The position numbers were made by a program, and so were the translations under genes. Positions 22,825 to 31,511 of a stretch of 52,499 nucleotides of DNA are shown here, one piece after another (positions within the stretch are counted from its first letter, which is position 1; each line of letters starts with the position of its first letter). A model generated the notes under the pieces. It was not told where the DNA came from, did not search any database, and saw only the letters and a list, made by a program, of their open reading frames with translations. The DNA is from Microcaldota archaeon (lineage in GTDB: Archaea > Micrarchaeota > Micrarchaeia > Micrarchaeales > CABMGC01), in the NCBI GenBank assembly GCA_027334165.1, contig DAHWXM010000010.1:1-52499 (forward strand), written 5' to 3'.

Positions 22825-24576
22825 TCACGCTTCGTACGCGCCGCTGCTTCGCCTTTCCAGCGTCTCTTCTCCGAGCTCCTCGGTAAACTTGTCCACGCTG
22901 ACTCCAAATTTCTGTTTTCCCGACCTGGTCCTAACCGCAACGGTGTTGGCCTCCATCTCCTTTTTGCCTACGATGAGCATGTAAGGCACCTTGAGAAGCT
23001 GCGCATCCCTCACTTTGTATTCAATGGTCCTGTCGCTAGCGTCGAGTTCGCACCTGATGCCTCGCGCCCTGAGTTTTTCGTGCACCTCCCGCGCGTACGC
23101 ATTCGCCTGTTCGGATATCGAAAGAATGCGCACCTGCACAGGTGCAAGCCACGCTGGGAACTTGCCCTGATAGTGCTCGGTTAGTATGCCTATGAACCTC
23201 TCGAGGGATCCCAGGATTGCCCGGTGTACCATAATGGGCGTGTGCTGCTGCCCGTCCTCTCCAGTGTATTCTAGCTTGAAGCGCAGCGGGAGTTGGTAAT
23301 CCACCTGTATCGTGGCGCATTGCCACTTCCTCCCCATCGCATCTGTCACGTCGAAATCTATCTTCGGGCCGTAGAATGCCCCATCCCCTTCGTTTATGGT
23401 GTATGGCAGTCCGTTCAGCTCTAAGGACCTGCGAAGCGCGGAAGTCGCCTTTTCCCACAGGGCTTCGTCACCCATGTGGTCTTCCGGCATGGTGGACAGC
23501 TTAGCTGCGTACGTCATACCGAAGGTATCGTAAACTTCCTTAACAAGCGACAGAAGTAGTTTCATCTCTCCTTCAAGTTGGTCTTCAGTTATGAATATGT
23601 GTCCGTCGTCCTGCGTTAGCTCCCTGACCCTGAACAGGCCTGTGAGGGCTCCGCTTATCTCATTCCTGTACAGTCTGTCGAAAATGGCCGTCCTGAACGG
23701 CAGCTCCCTGTAGCTCCACTTCTTAGACCTGTAGATTAGTATGGTAGAAGGGCAGTTCATGGGCTTCATACCAAGGTCCTCGCTCTCCGAATCAAAGACG
23801 AACATGTTCTGTTTGTAATGGCTTATGTGCCCGCTCACGTGCCACAGCGCAAGATTTGCAAGTGTCGGTGTGCTTACCTCAGCGTAGTCCTGCTGCTCGA
23901 GCTTCCCGCGGAGAAACTCCAAGATCTTATTGTACACTATCCTGCCGTTCTTATGCCAATAGACCATGCCTGGCGAGACCTCCTGGAAACTGAACAAGTC
24001 TAGCCTTTCGCCGATGGTCCTGTGGTCAGTGTCCGGCAGACCTGACCAGTCGCTCTTTCTTATTCTGGAAAATAAGTTATCCTCCCTCACTTCGGCGTGG
24101 CGCTTTCCCTCATCTGTCTTTGACTTTTCTGCAGTCTCGTTCCTTTCAGCTTTTTGCACTGCGCCCGAGTTCGAATATGACCTTGACGTCTCAGCGAGCG
24201 GATGCCCCTTTATGTCGAGATTGAGTTTCTTGTTCCATCCGAATGGTGCAGCCACTACCTTAATTCCTCTGTCTTCGATCCCCTGCCGCATCTTCGCGAG
24301 GAGCGCCATCGCTCTCTCCGGCGCCTCTAAGTTGTTACTCAAATGTGCGAATGGGTATATAACCAATAATCCTATCTTTTGTTTCTCCATGAATGCGGAC
24401 ATGTCCCTGACCGCAGCGGCAACACTTTCTTCGGAATCCCCTCTCTCTATCGAAGTCATTGCCACCAGCGCGTTCTTCAGGGAGACCTCACGGTCAGTGA
24501 CATCCTCGTAAACCCTCGCCTCTGGCTTTATCATTTCGTAATCGATGCTGTTTACGTCAAGCTGAAGAATCTTCAT
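22825..24576 (-). CDS. thrS: Threonyl-tRNA synthetase, archaeal type
   Basis: Class II synthetase of 583 residues. The first 140 residues are the archaeal editing domain related to D-aminoacyl-tRNA deacylase (starting MKILQLDVNSIDYEMIKPEA, and including LLVIYPFAHLSNNL), which removes mischarged serine. The catalytic core follows: MKPMNCPSTI (zinc Cys), motif 2 FRVRELTQDDGHIF and motif 3 HRAILGSLERFIGIL. The C-terminal anticodon-binding domain has VQVRILSIS and VPYMLIVGKKE. Between editing and catalytic domains a polar Ser/Glu/Lys-rich linker (about 135-165) looks like a lineage insert. The gene is complete and intact. Confidence 0.97.
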   Translation of the reverse strand: MKILQLDVNSIDYEMIKPEARVYEDVTDREVSLKNALVAMTSIERGDSEESVAAAVRDMSAFMEKQKIGLLVIYPFAHLSNNLEAPERAMALLAKMRQGIEDRGIKVVAAPFGWNKKLNLDIKGHPLAETSRSYSNSGAVQKAERNETAEKSKTDEGKRHAEVREDNLFSRIRKSDWSGLPDTDHRTIGERLDLFSFQEVSPGMVYWHKNGRIVYNKILEFLRGKLEQQDYAEVSTPTLANLALWHVSGHISHYKQNMFVFDSESEDLGMKPMNCPSTILIYRSKKWSYRELPFRTAIFDRLYRNEISGALTGLFRVRELTQDDGHIFITEDQLEGEMKLLLSLVKEVYDTFGMTYAAKLSTMPEDHMGDEALWEKATSALRRSLELNGLPYTINEGDGAFYGPKIDFDVTDAMGRKWQCATIQVDYQLPLRFKLEYTGEDGQQHTPIMVHRAILGSLERFIGILTEHYQGKFPAWLAPVQVRILSISEQANAYAREVHEKLRARGIRCELDASDRTIEYKVRDAQLLKVPYMLIVGKKEMEANTVAVRTRSGKQKFGVSVDKFTEELGEETLERRSSGAYEA

Positions 24577-24660
24577 GTCAACAACGCATTTGCACTTACG
24601 GATTTACCTTAATAATATATATTGATTATCTTCGACCCGCCATTCGAGAAGTGCGCAAGA

Positions 24661-25548
24661 CTACGGCGCAGTGTATCCACTCTGCCACGAACCCTTATAC
24701 GAAACCGCGGCAGGTACCCCATTATTATTGTTGCCCGAATAGTCATTTGCATTTCCGTTGAGTTGGTACCATGCTACAAGGTTTTGCAACTTTACAGGTG
24801 CGCCACCTATACCCTCTAAGTACAGCGAGTATGCCTCGCCAGCAGTTAGTGTCGTGTTGTACACCTGAACGTTGGACAGATATCCATTGAAAGGATTGGG
24901 ATTCCCGTTGCATCCTATGCCACCGTTGCCCATCACGAATGTCTGATTGGGTCCAAGGTTAAAGGAGCCGTGTGTGCTGTTGGCACCATCCACAAACGTC
25001 GTACCGCCTATGCCGGCCTGGTAAGTTCCTATCACACTGTACCATGTGTTCAAGTTTAACTTGACCCCTCCGTCATTCCCATAGCACTAATATCCAAAAT
25101 AAACATACGGACCAGCACTAATGCCTATGCCACCGACCCCGCTGCCAGAAGTGCCTCCCTCTCCTAGCACAGCCATCTCGTTGGAACTTGGAAATTGTGC
25201 ATTTTGCGGAATATAGAACCAGAGCGAAAACGTAAACGATGTCGCCGTGTTCGATACCAATATTGTGTTGGTATATATGGCTTCTGCGGTGTTGGAACCA
25301 AACACCGCCACGTATTCCGGAAGCTCGCCGCTGCATGTGCCTTCGAGGTTCAAATCGTATCCTGTGCCTGGTCCGTTCGGCCTGAAAACCTGGCACGAGC
25401 CGGGCTGAGCCTTCGGCGCGAAGTTCGACGGATTGAAAATGCCTAGAGAGTACAGCACGCCCAGGACGACCGCGATGACGAGTATGGCCCAACCGTAGGT
25501 CATCAGGTATTCCATTGCGGATTGCAATCTTCTCCCATTCGAATTCAT
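24661..25548 (-). pseudogene. LamG-domain pilin-like surface protein, interrupted by an in-frame TAG
   Basis: Starts MNSNGRRLQSAMEYLMTYGW at 25548: a type IV pilin-like leader, where cleavage would occur before QSAMEYLMTYGWA, followed by one membrane helix. A LamG (concanavalin-like) domain follows. The frame is broken by one TAG at 25087-25089, after YVYFGY. The same frame then continues with CYGNDGGVKLNLNTWYSVIG through FNGYLSNVQVYN and WYQLNGNANDYSG to 24661. Other genes in the window stop at TAG, so general recoding is unlikely. Options are a recent nonsense mutation, a sequence error, or rare read-through. It follows the hsp20 gene closely. Confidence 0.75.
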
Positions 25549-25598
25549 TCCGAACAATTGTCTCCCCGATTTCGGTGCAGATTGCCTGCTCCACGGCG

Positions 25599-26030
25599 TC
25601 AAAGCTTGTCCACGTTTATCTCTACCGTGTGGTTGGTGAAACTTATATCGGCCGACTTCTTCTTAACGCGGCATGGCAGCGGCACATGCCTGTAATAAGC
25701 GTTCCTTACCTCTCTGCTGTACCGGTAGTTCTTGTCTTCTTTGTGCTCCCTGTGGGTGCTAGTTCCTCTGATCACAACGCTGCGATTCCCGACCTCCACC
25801 TTTATGTCCTTGCTCTCTATGCCCTGGAAGTCCACCCTTACGGTTATGCTCCTCCCGTTGTCGAGCACCTCCGTGTCCGGTACCTCCCCGTAAAAGAAGT
25901 CCACATATCTGTCCGGTATGCTGAAGAAATTCCTGAACTTTCTCGGATGCCACGAGGTGTCAATAGCACTTGGCACTCCGCCAGCCATGGCGCCCCTTCT
26001 CACCACTTTAGCCCTGCTTCTCTTCGGCAT
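25599..26030 (-). CDS. Small heat-shock protein, Hsp20/alpha-crystallin
   Basis: A 143-residue protein. The alpha-crystallin domain runs from about residue 55: RSITVRVDFQGIESKDIKVEVGNRSVVIRG, then YSREVRNAYYRHVPLP and ADISFTNHTVEINVDKL. The usual AxLxNGVLxI block is relaxed to ADISFTNHTVEI, and the C-terminal I-x-I anchor is missing because the protein ends at once. That suggests small oligomers. The N-terminus is basic. It acts as an ATP-independent holdase in the cytoplasm. Confidence 0.8.
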   Translation of the reverse strand: MPKRSRAKVVRRGAMAGGVPSAIDTSWHPRKFRNFFSIPDRYVDFFYGEVPDTEVLDNGRSITVRVDFQGIESKDIKVEVGNRSVVIRGTSTHREHKEDKNYRYSREVRNAYYRHVPLPCRVKKKSADISFTNHTVEINVDKL

Positions 26031-26096
26031 GCAACTACCGTATAATATTCCCAGTTAGATTATTAAAATTAACCACCTCAATCAAAGTTGAGTTTC

Positions 26097-27101
26097 ATGC
26101 TCGCCTATCCATCAAGCGCACTACTGCTTCAGTCGGCGCCTGCCGGCGATGGGCAGACTGTGCTGTACCTTGCGATAATAATCGTCATGATCGCGCTCTT
26201 CGGCGCCGCCGCAGAACTGATTAACAGGGGCACGGAGAAGCTGGAGGAGGTCGTAGGGCAGGGAATGGCAGGCGGCGTGATATTGGGCTTCATGTCTTCG
26301 CTTCCGGAACTGATATTCGTGCTGATAGCGATAGGCAAAGGCTCCACAGAGGTGGCACTAGGCTCCGCAATAGGGGGAAACATAATACTGTTCACGCTCG
26401 GCATGGGCATGGTCGGCATAACTTACTTCATGAAATGGCGGTCTCCGCTAAGGATGAAGGAGGACTATAGAATAGAAGTGTTCTTCCTGTTCATCGCCAA
26501 CCTCTCTCTGATGGCACTTCTTGTGTACGGGAGCCTCGACGCCGTGTCCGGGGTTCTGCTTCTTGCCATATACGTGGCGTATCTTCTGTACAGATACCTG
26601 AAGGTGCACGCAAGGGTGGTGACTCACGCGCGCACTCGCAAAGGCAGGCGATTGATTATGCACGGTGCGGCTTATTTTGTGGTGGGCATAGCGGTAGTAG
26701 TCCTGCTATCCGACGAATTCATAAAGTACATCCTGGCCGTGTCAGGAGCGCTGGGCATATCCGCACTCTTTCTGTCCATCGTGATAACTCCGATAGCAGC
26801 AGATCTCCCGGAGCAGCTGAGTGCATACCGCCTTTCGGTCAGCTCAAGGGGCGGCGGATCGACCGCGCTAGTGGGCTTCATAGGCAGCAAGCTCCAGAAC
26901 AACACCGTGCTGCTCGGCGCGATAGGCCTGTTATCAGCAACAGCGGTAAAGACCAGTGCGGCATTCACAGAATTCGCGCTGGTGATAATAATAAATTTCA
27001 TAGCCATAGCTGCGATCTATCACGGCAGGCTGACATGCAGGAACGGGATGGTACTCGTCCTTCTGTATTTTGTGGCGATAGCCTCTGCTTTCACACTATG
27101 A
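26097..27101 (+). CDS. CaCA-family cation/Ca2+ antiporter
   Basis: About 334 residues and ten membrane helices in two inverted halves. The alpha-1 repeat is GVILGFMSSLPELIF with GSAIGGNIILF. The alpha-2 repeat is SIVITPIAADLPEQL with GSKLQNNTVLLG. Conserved acidic residues of the ion site (Glu in SLPE, Asp/Glu in ADLPE) are present. Likely exchanges Ca2+ for Na+ or H+ across the cytoplasmic membrane. The ATG at 26097 is preferred over the TTG at 26088, with an AT-rich TATTAAAA element about 34 bases upstream. The 3' end overlaps the converging radical SAM gene by 11 bases. Confidence 0.9.
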   Translation: MLAYPSSALLLQSAPAGDGQTVLYLAIIIVMIALFGAAAELINRGTEKLEEVVGQGMAGGVILGFMSSLPELIFVLIAIGKGSTEVALGSAIGGNIILFTLGMGMVGITYFMKWRSPLRMKEDYRIEVFFLFIANLSLMALLVYGSLDAVSGVLLLAIYVAYLLYRYLKVHARVVTHARTRKGRRLIMHGAAYFVVGIAVVVLLSDEFIKYILAVSGALGISALFLSIVITPIAADLPEQLSAYRLSVSSRGGGSTALVGFIGSKLQNNTVLLGAIGLLSATAVKTSAAFTEFALVIIINFIAIAAIYHGRLTCRNGMVLVLLYFVAIASAFTL

Positions 27102-28182
27102 AGCTCTTTATGTCCCCGACTATCGACTGGTAAGCCTCACATGCTGTCCAATTGCCCGGCTCCTTCCCTTCTCGTATCAGGCGCCTGACATCCTCGGCAT
27201 CGTTGCTCTTCCAGATTGGTTCTAAGTCGTAGTTTGTCTCACGTATGCTGCCTATCTTTCTGCCCCACATTATGGATGGGAACACGTTGCCGTAGCTATC
27301 AAGGAAAAGTGATGCGTCGAGGCTCCTGCTCTTAATGGGGGTCTTTCCCGTTTGCACATACCTTGCCAGTTTTTTAAGGAAAACGCCCTCTATGGCCGGT
27401 ATGGCGCCAAGCCTGAAGCGCCTATTCCGTACGAACTCGTCTATCTCCTTTGATATCTCTTCTCTCGGGGCCTTTATGTCTAAGTTCGTGTTGTTGTAGT
27501 AAACTTCCGAAACCTGCCCGACGTTCATATGGAAGTCATTATAGCTAACTTCAGGTATCTCCCTTCTGACCTCCTCCACCGTCTTTGCGAACATTCCTTG
27601 ATTGTACTTGCTCAGCGTGTACCCGAACACGAAGAAGAGATTCTTGTACCTTTTCCTGAGCTCCATCAGGCCTTTGAACACTCTCATGGCCTTATCGAAG
27701 TTGCCCGGTATTCCACGTATCTTGTCATGCAGCTCCCTGTAGCCATCAAGGCTCACCGTTATCGAGAGCTTTGGTATACCCGTCTGGAGTATCTGTTCAA
27801 CCTTTTCGAGTATCATGCCATCATTGCTGAGCGAGTTTGTTGGCATAGTTATTATGTAAAGGTTCTTCGAAGCACCAATGAACGCCTTGACTATCTCCAC
27901 TATGTCTTGCCTGAGGAATGGTTCCCCCCCAGTGAGCTCTATCCATCTGAAGTGCGGGTTCTTTGCTGCGAATTGCCGTATCTCTTCAAGCGTGAGCTCA
28001 TTTACCGGTTTCATTTCCCAGATGTTGCACGTCAGGCAGCGTGATTGGCACCTGTACGTTATTGAAAAAGTAAGCTTGTATGGGTGCCTCAATTGGGTCA
28101 TGTTGTTCCTGAGCGCGGTCATTCCAAGTCCTATGAACTTCCTATCCATATACGTCCACGTGTACATTGCCTGCCACGGCAC
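27091..28182 (-). CDS. Radical SAM protein of unknown function
   Basis: The cluster motif is CQSRCLTC (CxxxCxxC) at the end of a first beta strand. WIELTGGEPFLR is the GGE motif that binds the amino group of S-adenosylmethionine, and LSITVSLDGYRELHDKIRG follows. The C-terminal third (LDASLFLDSYGNVFPSIMWG) resembles the start of a SPASM/twitch domain but has only one later Cys (TACEAYQSI), so a full auxiliary cluster is not supported. About 363 residues. The GTG at 28182 gives the longest form; ATGs at 28167 and 28149 are alternatives, with a TATA box (GTATTTATATC) at about 28207-28217. Neighbours give no clue to the substrate. Confidence 0.85.
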   Translation of the reverse strand: MPWQAMYTWTYMDRKFIGLGMTALRNNMTQLRHPYKLTFSITYRCQSRCLTCNIWEMKPVNELTLEEIRQFAAKNPHFRWIELTGGEPFLRQDIVEIVKAFIGASKNLYIITMPTNSLSNDGMILEKVEQILQTGIPKLSITVSLDGYRELHDKIRGIPGNFDKAMRVFKGLMELRKRYKNLFFVFGYTLSKYNQGMFAKTVEEVRREIPEVSYNDFHMNVGQVSEVYYNNTNLDIKAPREEISKEIDEFVRNRRFRLGAIPAIEGVFLKKLARYVQTGKTPIKSRSLDASLFLDSYGNVFPSIMWGRKIGSIRETNYDLEPIWKSNDAEDVRRLIREGKEPGNWTACEAYQSIVGDIKSFIV

Positions 28183-28251
28183 ATGCGTTCATACCTTGGT
28201 TTTGCCAGATATAAATACGTTATCTCACACATCACCGAAGCGCACGTGCGG

Positions 28252-28722
28252 CTATTTCATATGCTCCTTCTCAATCTCCTTTATTTCCTTCACTCTGCGC
28301 CTATGCCTCTCATCTCCGGAAAAAGGGCTGTTCAACCATATGCCGATTATCCTGTCCGCCACTTCAGGGCTTGTGGTTCGTCCTCCCATGCATAGCACGT
28401 TTATGTCTCCATGCTCCTTTGCAACCTCCGCAGTGAATTCATCCCAGCATACTGAAGCGTACACACCCGGAAACTTGTTTGCGGCTCGCTCCATGCCTTG
28501 TCCGGTCCCACAGATCAGTATGCCTCTGTTGGCTGTTCCTGAAATTCTCTCGCAAACCCTCTTGGCATATTCCGGGTAGTCGTCCTCCTTGTCGTATTCG
28601 AAAGGCCCCACGTCGACAACATCCGCTCCGAGCTCACGCAGCGTGCTTATTGCGTGCATCTTCAGTTCGAATCCTGCGTGATCGCTCCCCACATACACGC
28701 TGCCTACTGAAACCCTATTCAC
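28252..28722 (-). CDS. rpiB: Ribose-5-phosphate isomerase B
   Basis: Interconverts ribulose 5-phosphate and ribose 5-phosphate. VYVGSDHAGFELK is the N-terminal signature, ICGTGQGMERAANKFPGVYA the active-site Cys loop, and NVLCMGGRTTSPEVA the third block. About 156 residues from a GTG at 28722; a second GTG at 28698 would start three residues before GSDH. The frame stays open upstream through the tRNA-Ile gene, but that part is not coding. RpiB rather than RpiA is less common in archaea. Confidence 0.92.
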   Translation of the reverse strand: MNRVSVGSVYVGSDHAGFELKMHAISTLRELGADVVDVGPFEYDKEDDYPEYAKRVCERISGTANRGILICGTGQGMERAANKFPGVYASVCWDEFTAEVAKEHGDINVLCMGGRTTSPEVADRIIGIWLNSPFSGDERHRRRVKEIKEIEKEHMK

Positions 28723-28772
28723 ATCCAAAAGGAACACCCTGTGTATCCCGCAATCCACCTGTTTTTGTGTGG

Positions 28773-28847
28773 TGGGCCCGAGGAGATTTGAACTCCCGAC
28801 CTTCCGATTATCAGTCGGATGCTCCAACCAGGCTAAGCTACGAGCCC
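28773..28847 (-). tRNA. tRNA-Ile (GAT)
   Basis: The acceptor stem GGGCTCG pairs with CGGGCCC and the discriminator is A. The anticodon arm CCGA-CTGATAA-TCGG carries GAT, and the T arm is GGGAG-TTCAAAT-CTCCT. The CCA end appears encoded just after (28772-28770), unlike the other tRNAs here. A TATA-like ATTATATTAAC lies about 25 bases upstream. Confidence 0.93.
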
Positions 28848-28907
28848 CCATACATATTGCCCGATGTTAATATAATAACCATTGCGGTGGTGCTGTCTTG
28901 CGCGAAG

Positions 28908-29867
28908 TCAGTCTGTCTCGAGCAGCTTTCCTAGTTTCTCGAAATCCGCCTCTATTATGGGCAGCTTTTTCTTTATTCTCACCGCAGCGGCAGGATGTAT
29001 TGTTATCATGTACTTTATTCCATCCCTTTCCATTATCTTTCCGTGGTGGCTCTCAACGTGGCTCACTCCTAGAAGCCCGCCGCTTGGCACATTGCCCATG
29101 AGCACAACGTACTTAGGCCTTATTATCGCTATCTGCCTGAGCAGAAACGGCCTGCATAGCGCTATCTCGTGCCTATTTGGCGCGCGGTTCTTCGGAGGGA
29201 AGAACTGCACAATGCTGGTAATGTAAATATCGCATCTCTTTATCCCGTTCTTCCTGAGCAGGCGGTCAAGGAGCTTGCCACTCATGCCAACGAAAGGCCT
29301 GCCAGACGCGTCCTCCTTCTGGCCTGGCGCCTGCCCTATCAGCATCACATTTGCATCGAGCCTCCCCTCTCCCGGAACGTGCGCTTCGCTGAGATTCCAT
29401 CCCTTTGTGCTCTTCGGCAGTCGCTCATATTCCTCGTTCAAGGCTTCCATGCGTTCCATCCTGCCTATATACTCGTTCACTCTGGGCATGATCTCTCTAA
29501 GATCCTTGTACCTTACCCTCTCGAACATCTCGTCATAACTCATCCATCTGTATCCTGTGTGCTCCTTCGATATCCTGACAGTGCCAGAATCCGCCTTGGC
29601 TATGAAGAACTTGACGCCCTTATGTACCTTCTCCCCATTCTTCATGAAGAAGTATGTTGTGCTTGCGCTGAAACCCGGGGCCAAGTGTGGCCTCATTCCT
29701 GTCTCTTCAAAGATTTCCCTCTCTGCTGCCTGTTCAGCCGTTTCCCCCTTCTCTATGTGTCCCTTCGCAAGGTCCATCTCCCCATTCGTCTTGGTGAGTA
29801 CGAGGAAGAGGCTCCTGCCGTTCCTTTTCCTGTATATGAACGCCCCTGCTGAGTATTCAAATATCAT
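28908..29867 (-). CDS. Fusion of a Nudix hydrolase and a family-4-like uracil-DNA glycosylase
   Basis: Residues 1-135 form a Nudix domain with a complete box (GHIEKGETAEQAAEREIFEE, then TG), closest to the Ap4A hydrolase group. Residues about 155-319 are a uracil-DNA glycosylase: motif 1 GQAPGQKEDASGRPFVG with catalytic acid, and motif 2 HPAAAVRIK. Family 4 enzymes carry four Cys for an iron-sulfur cluster. Here the N-terminal Cys pair is absent (KSTKGWNLSEAHV) and NVVKCRPP-type text is SIVQFFPPKNR, so only one Cys (ALCRPF) remains and the cluster is probably lost. Pool cleaning and uracil repair are thus joined in one chain. The start overlaps the archaeosortase stop by four bases. Confidence 0.88.
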   Translation of the reverse strand: MIFEYSAGAFIYRKRNGRSLFLVLTKTNGEMDLAKGHIEKGETAEQAAEREIFEETGMRPHLAPGFSASTTYFFMKNGEKVHKGVKFFIAKADSGTVRISKEHTGYRWMSYDEMFERVRYKDLREIMPRVNEYIGRMERMEALNEEYERLPKSTKGWNLSEAHVPGEGRLDANVMLIGQAPGQKEDASGRPFVGMSGKLLDRLLRKNGIKRCDIYITSIVQFFPPKNRAPNRHEIALCRPFLLRQIAIIRPKYVVLMGNVPSGGLLGVSHVESHHGKIMERDGIKYMITIHPAAAVRIKKKLPIIEADFEKLGKLLETD

Positions 29868-31399
29868 GTGCCAACCACCCTCCGAAGCATGCAGTACGCG
29901 CTATTGATCCTCTGGTTTGCGCTTGCGTTGTAGGCGTGAACGTTCATCACATTCATTAGCCCTGAATATGCGTAATCATAAGTGCTTAGGCATGTTGCTT
30001 CCCTTCCATTCACCAGCTGCGCCGGCAACACCGCATAGATATCTGCTTCGGTGTAGCTCTGATTTGGATACACGTAAGGCACTCTCGCGCTGTACACCAA
30101 GTATCCCTGCCCGCCAGATCCCAGGTAATACACGCTATCGACATTCCCATTGCCGCTGAGGAAGTTGAGCTCTCCAAGGAACGCGTTCTTTGATGTAAGT
30201 CCGGCCGTTTCCCCGGAACTGCTATTGACTATGAGCATCTCTATCGGATACGTGGAATTGAAGGTAGCGTTAGACATGCTCAGCACTATCCTGTTATTCT
30301 GCGTGTCTGTGAGAATCTCGCTGTGGAATCCCGTGTGGTTAGACATCGCATTTGCCAATGGTGCCATCAGGCTCGCATTGAACGGTGCCTCGTGATAAAG
30401 GACGACAGGCGATAGAGGGCTGGCTCCTGCATAATTCAGGGTGAACAGGCAGTATGCGATAGAAATCACCACGGCCACCACGATGCCCTGAACAAAAGCC
30501 GTTCCAGTGCGTGCCTTCTTAGCTTTTCCAGAAACATTTCCCGCAGGAAATGTCAACCCATATCTTTTCGCAACGAGTATCATGGCCACTATTGTCGCAT
30601 AAAAGAGCAGCATGCCTGCAAATACATGTATTGTTAGTATAGTCGCGCTTGGTCCGTAGGCAAACCACGCCAGTGATATGCCGAGCATCCTACCTGCGTT
30701 GAGTGCCAGTATAAGCAGCAGCCCGCTTGCCGTCCAGAACACCTTGCGCCTTCTTTTTCCGTCAAACAGGTACGCCATCGGGGCGAGGAACATGATCGTT
30801 GCAATGAGTATGCCTATACCTATGCACGTCTCTCCTATGCCAACCCTGTATCCGTTCGCTATCACAGTCATAGGCGGGAGGTACACTGCTCCGGAGAATA
30901 CATGGCTCACCACGCCAAAAACGACTATGGTGTTGGCCACCACGAAGTCGGTGTTTGTGCCTCCAAGCCAGAGCAGCACCACTGGCGAAGCAAACAATGC
31001 ATACAGCACAAGCCACCTGAATCTGTTTATGTTGCCCGTGCCGAAGAGACACACCACCAATGCGACTATTAATAGCGGGAAGAACAGCATGTCTATTCTC
31101 ATTCCCAGGAAAAGGTAAGACATCTCCTCCCTTGCAAGTAGCGTGATCGCAATAAGTGCCACGAACATTGCGGCACCGATAATCACGTCCTTCCTCCTCA
31201 CGTCCGGCTCGATCCCTTCCTTGAGCATGAAAAGTGCGAACAGCGGAAGCATCATTATGGGCACTATCGTGTACGTGGAGAAATCCGAGTCGCTTATTGT
31301 GGTGGGGGTTATGTAGAAGGCGCTGGCCAGCGCGACAAGAACGAGTGCCGCAAAAAGGACAACTGCGAATCTTCCGCTGTACTTCATCGAATGCACCAT
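29864..31399 (-). CDS. Archaeosortase/exosortase-like membrane transpeptidase with large outer domain
   Basis: A 511-residue protein. About nine helices fill the first 320 residues. The catalytic triad pattern of the family is visible: Cys in GETCIGIGILIATI, Arg in NAGRMLGISLAW, and His in TIHVFAGMLLFY. These enzymes cleave C-terminal sorting tags and attach the protein to a lipid or glycan. After a short basic loop (SGKAKKARTG) and another helix, about 180 residues rich in Asn and Ser with many N-x-S/T sites form an outer domain, longer than in standard members. It is first of a two-gene operon with the Nudix-UDG fusion. No PGF-CTERM-type substrate is seen in the window. Confidence 0.78.
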   Translation of the reverse strand: MVHSMKYSGRFAVVLFAALVLVALASAFYITPTTISDSDFSTYTIVPIMMLPLFALFMLKEGIEPDVRRKDVIIGAAMFVALIAITLLAREEMSYLFLGMRIDMLFFPLLIVALVVCLFGTGNINRFRWLVLYALFASPVVLLWLGGTNTDFVVANTIVVFGVVSHVFSGAVYLPPMTVIANGYRVGIGETCIGIGILIATIMFLAPMAYLFDGKRRRKVFWTASGLLLILALNAGRMLGISLAWFAYGPSATILTIHVFAGMLLFYATIVAMILVAKRYGLTFPAGNVSGKAKKARTGTAFVQGIVVAVVISIAYCLFTLNYAGASPLSPVVLYHEAPFNASLMAPLANAMSNHTGFHSEILTDTQNNRIVLSMSNATFNSTYPIEMLIVNSSSGETAGLTSKNAFLGELNFLSGNGNVDSVYYLGSGGQGYLVYSARVPYVYPNQSYTEADIYAVLPAQLVNGREATCLSTYDYAYSGLMNVMNVHAYNASANQRINSAYCMLRRVVGT

Positions 31400-31477
31400 T
31401 GCCCTCAGCCGATATGGACTTCATCATGTCTCAGTAGTTACTCTTGTCTTCACGGGGCAATTCCTATTGTTTTGCTA

Positions 31478-31489
31478 AATATATATAAC
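31478..31489 (+). promoter_or_regulatory. TATA box of archease
   Basis: AATATATATAAC is centred 28 bases before the ATG at 31512, which supports that start over an in-frame ATG at 31497. Confidence 0.55.
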
Positions 31490-31511
31490 CTTACACATGC
31501 CCATTCCTTGC

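Noticed and set aside
25087-25089. TAG decoded as pyrrolysine
   Set aside because: Other genes here end in TAG and no pyl genes are in the window; a simple nonsense change or error is more economical.
28252-28851. A longer RpiB frame beginning at 28851
   Set aside because: The extra N-terminal part is the tRNA-Ile gene read as protein; the family start is near GSDHAG.
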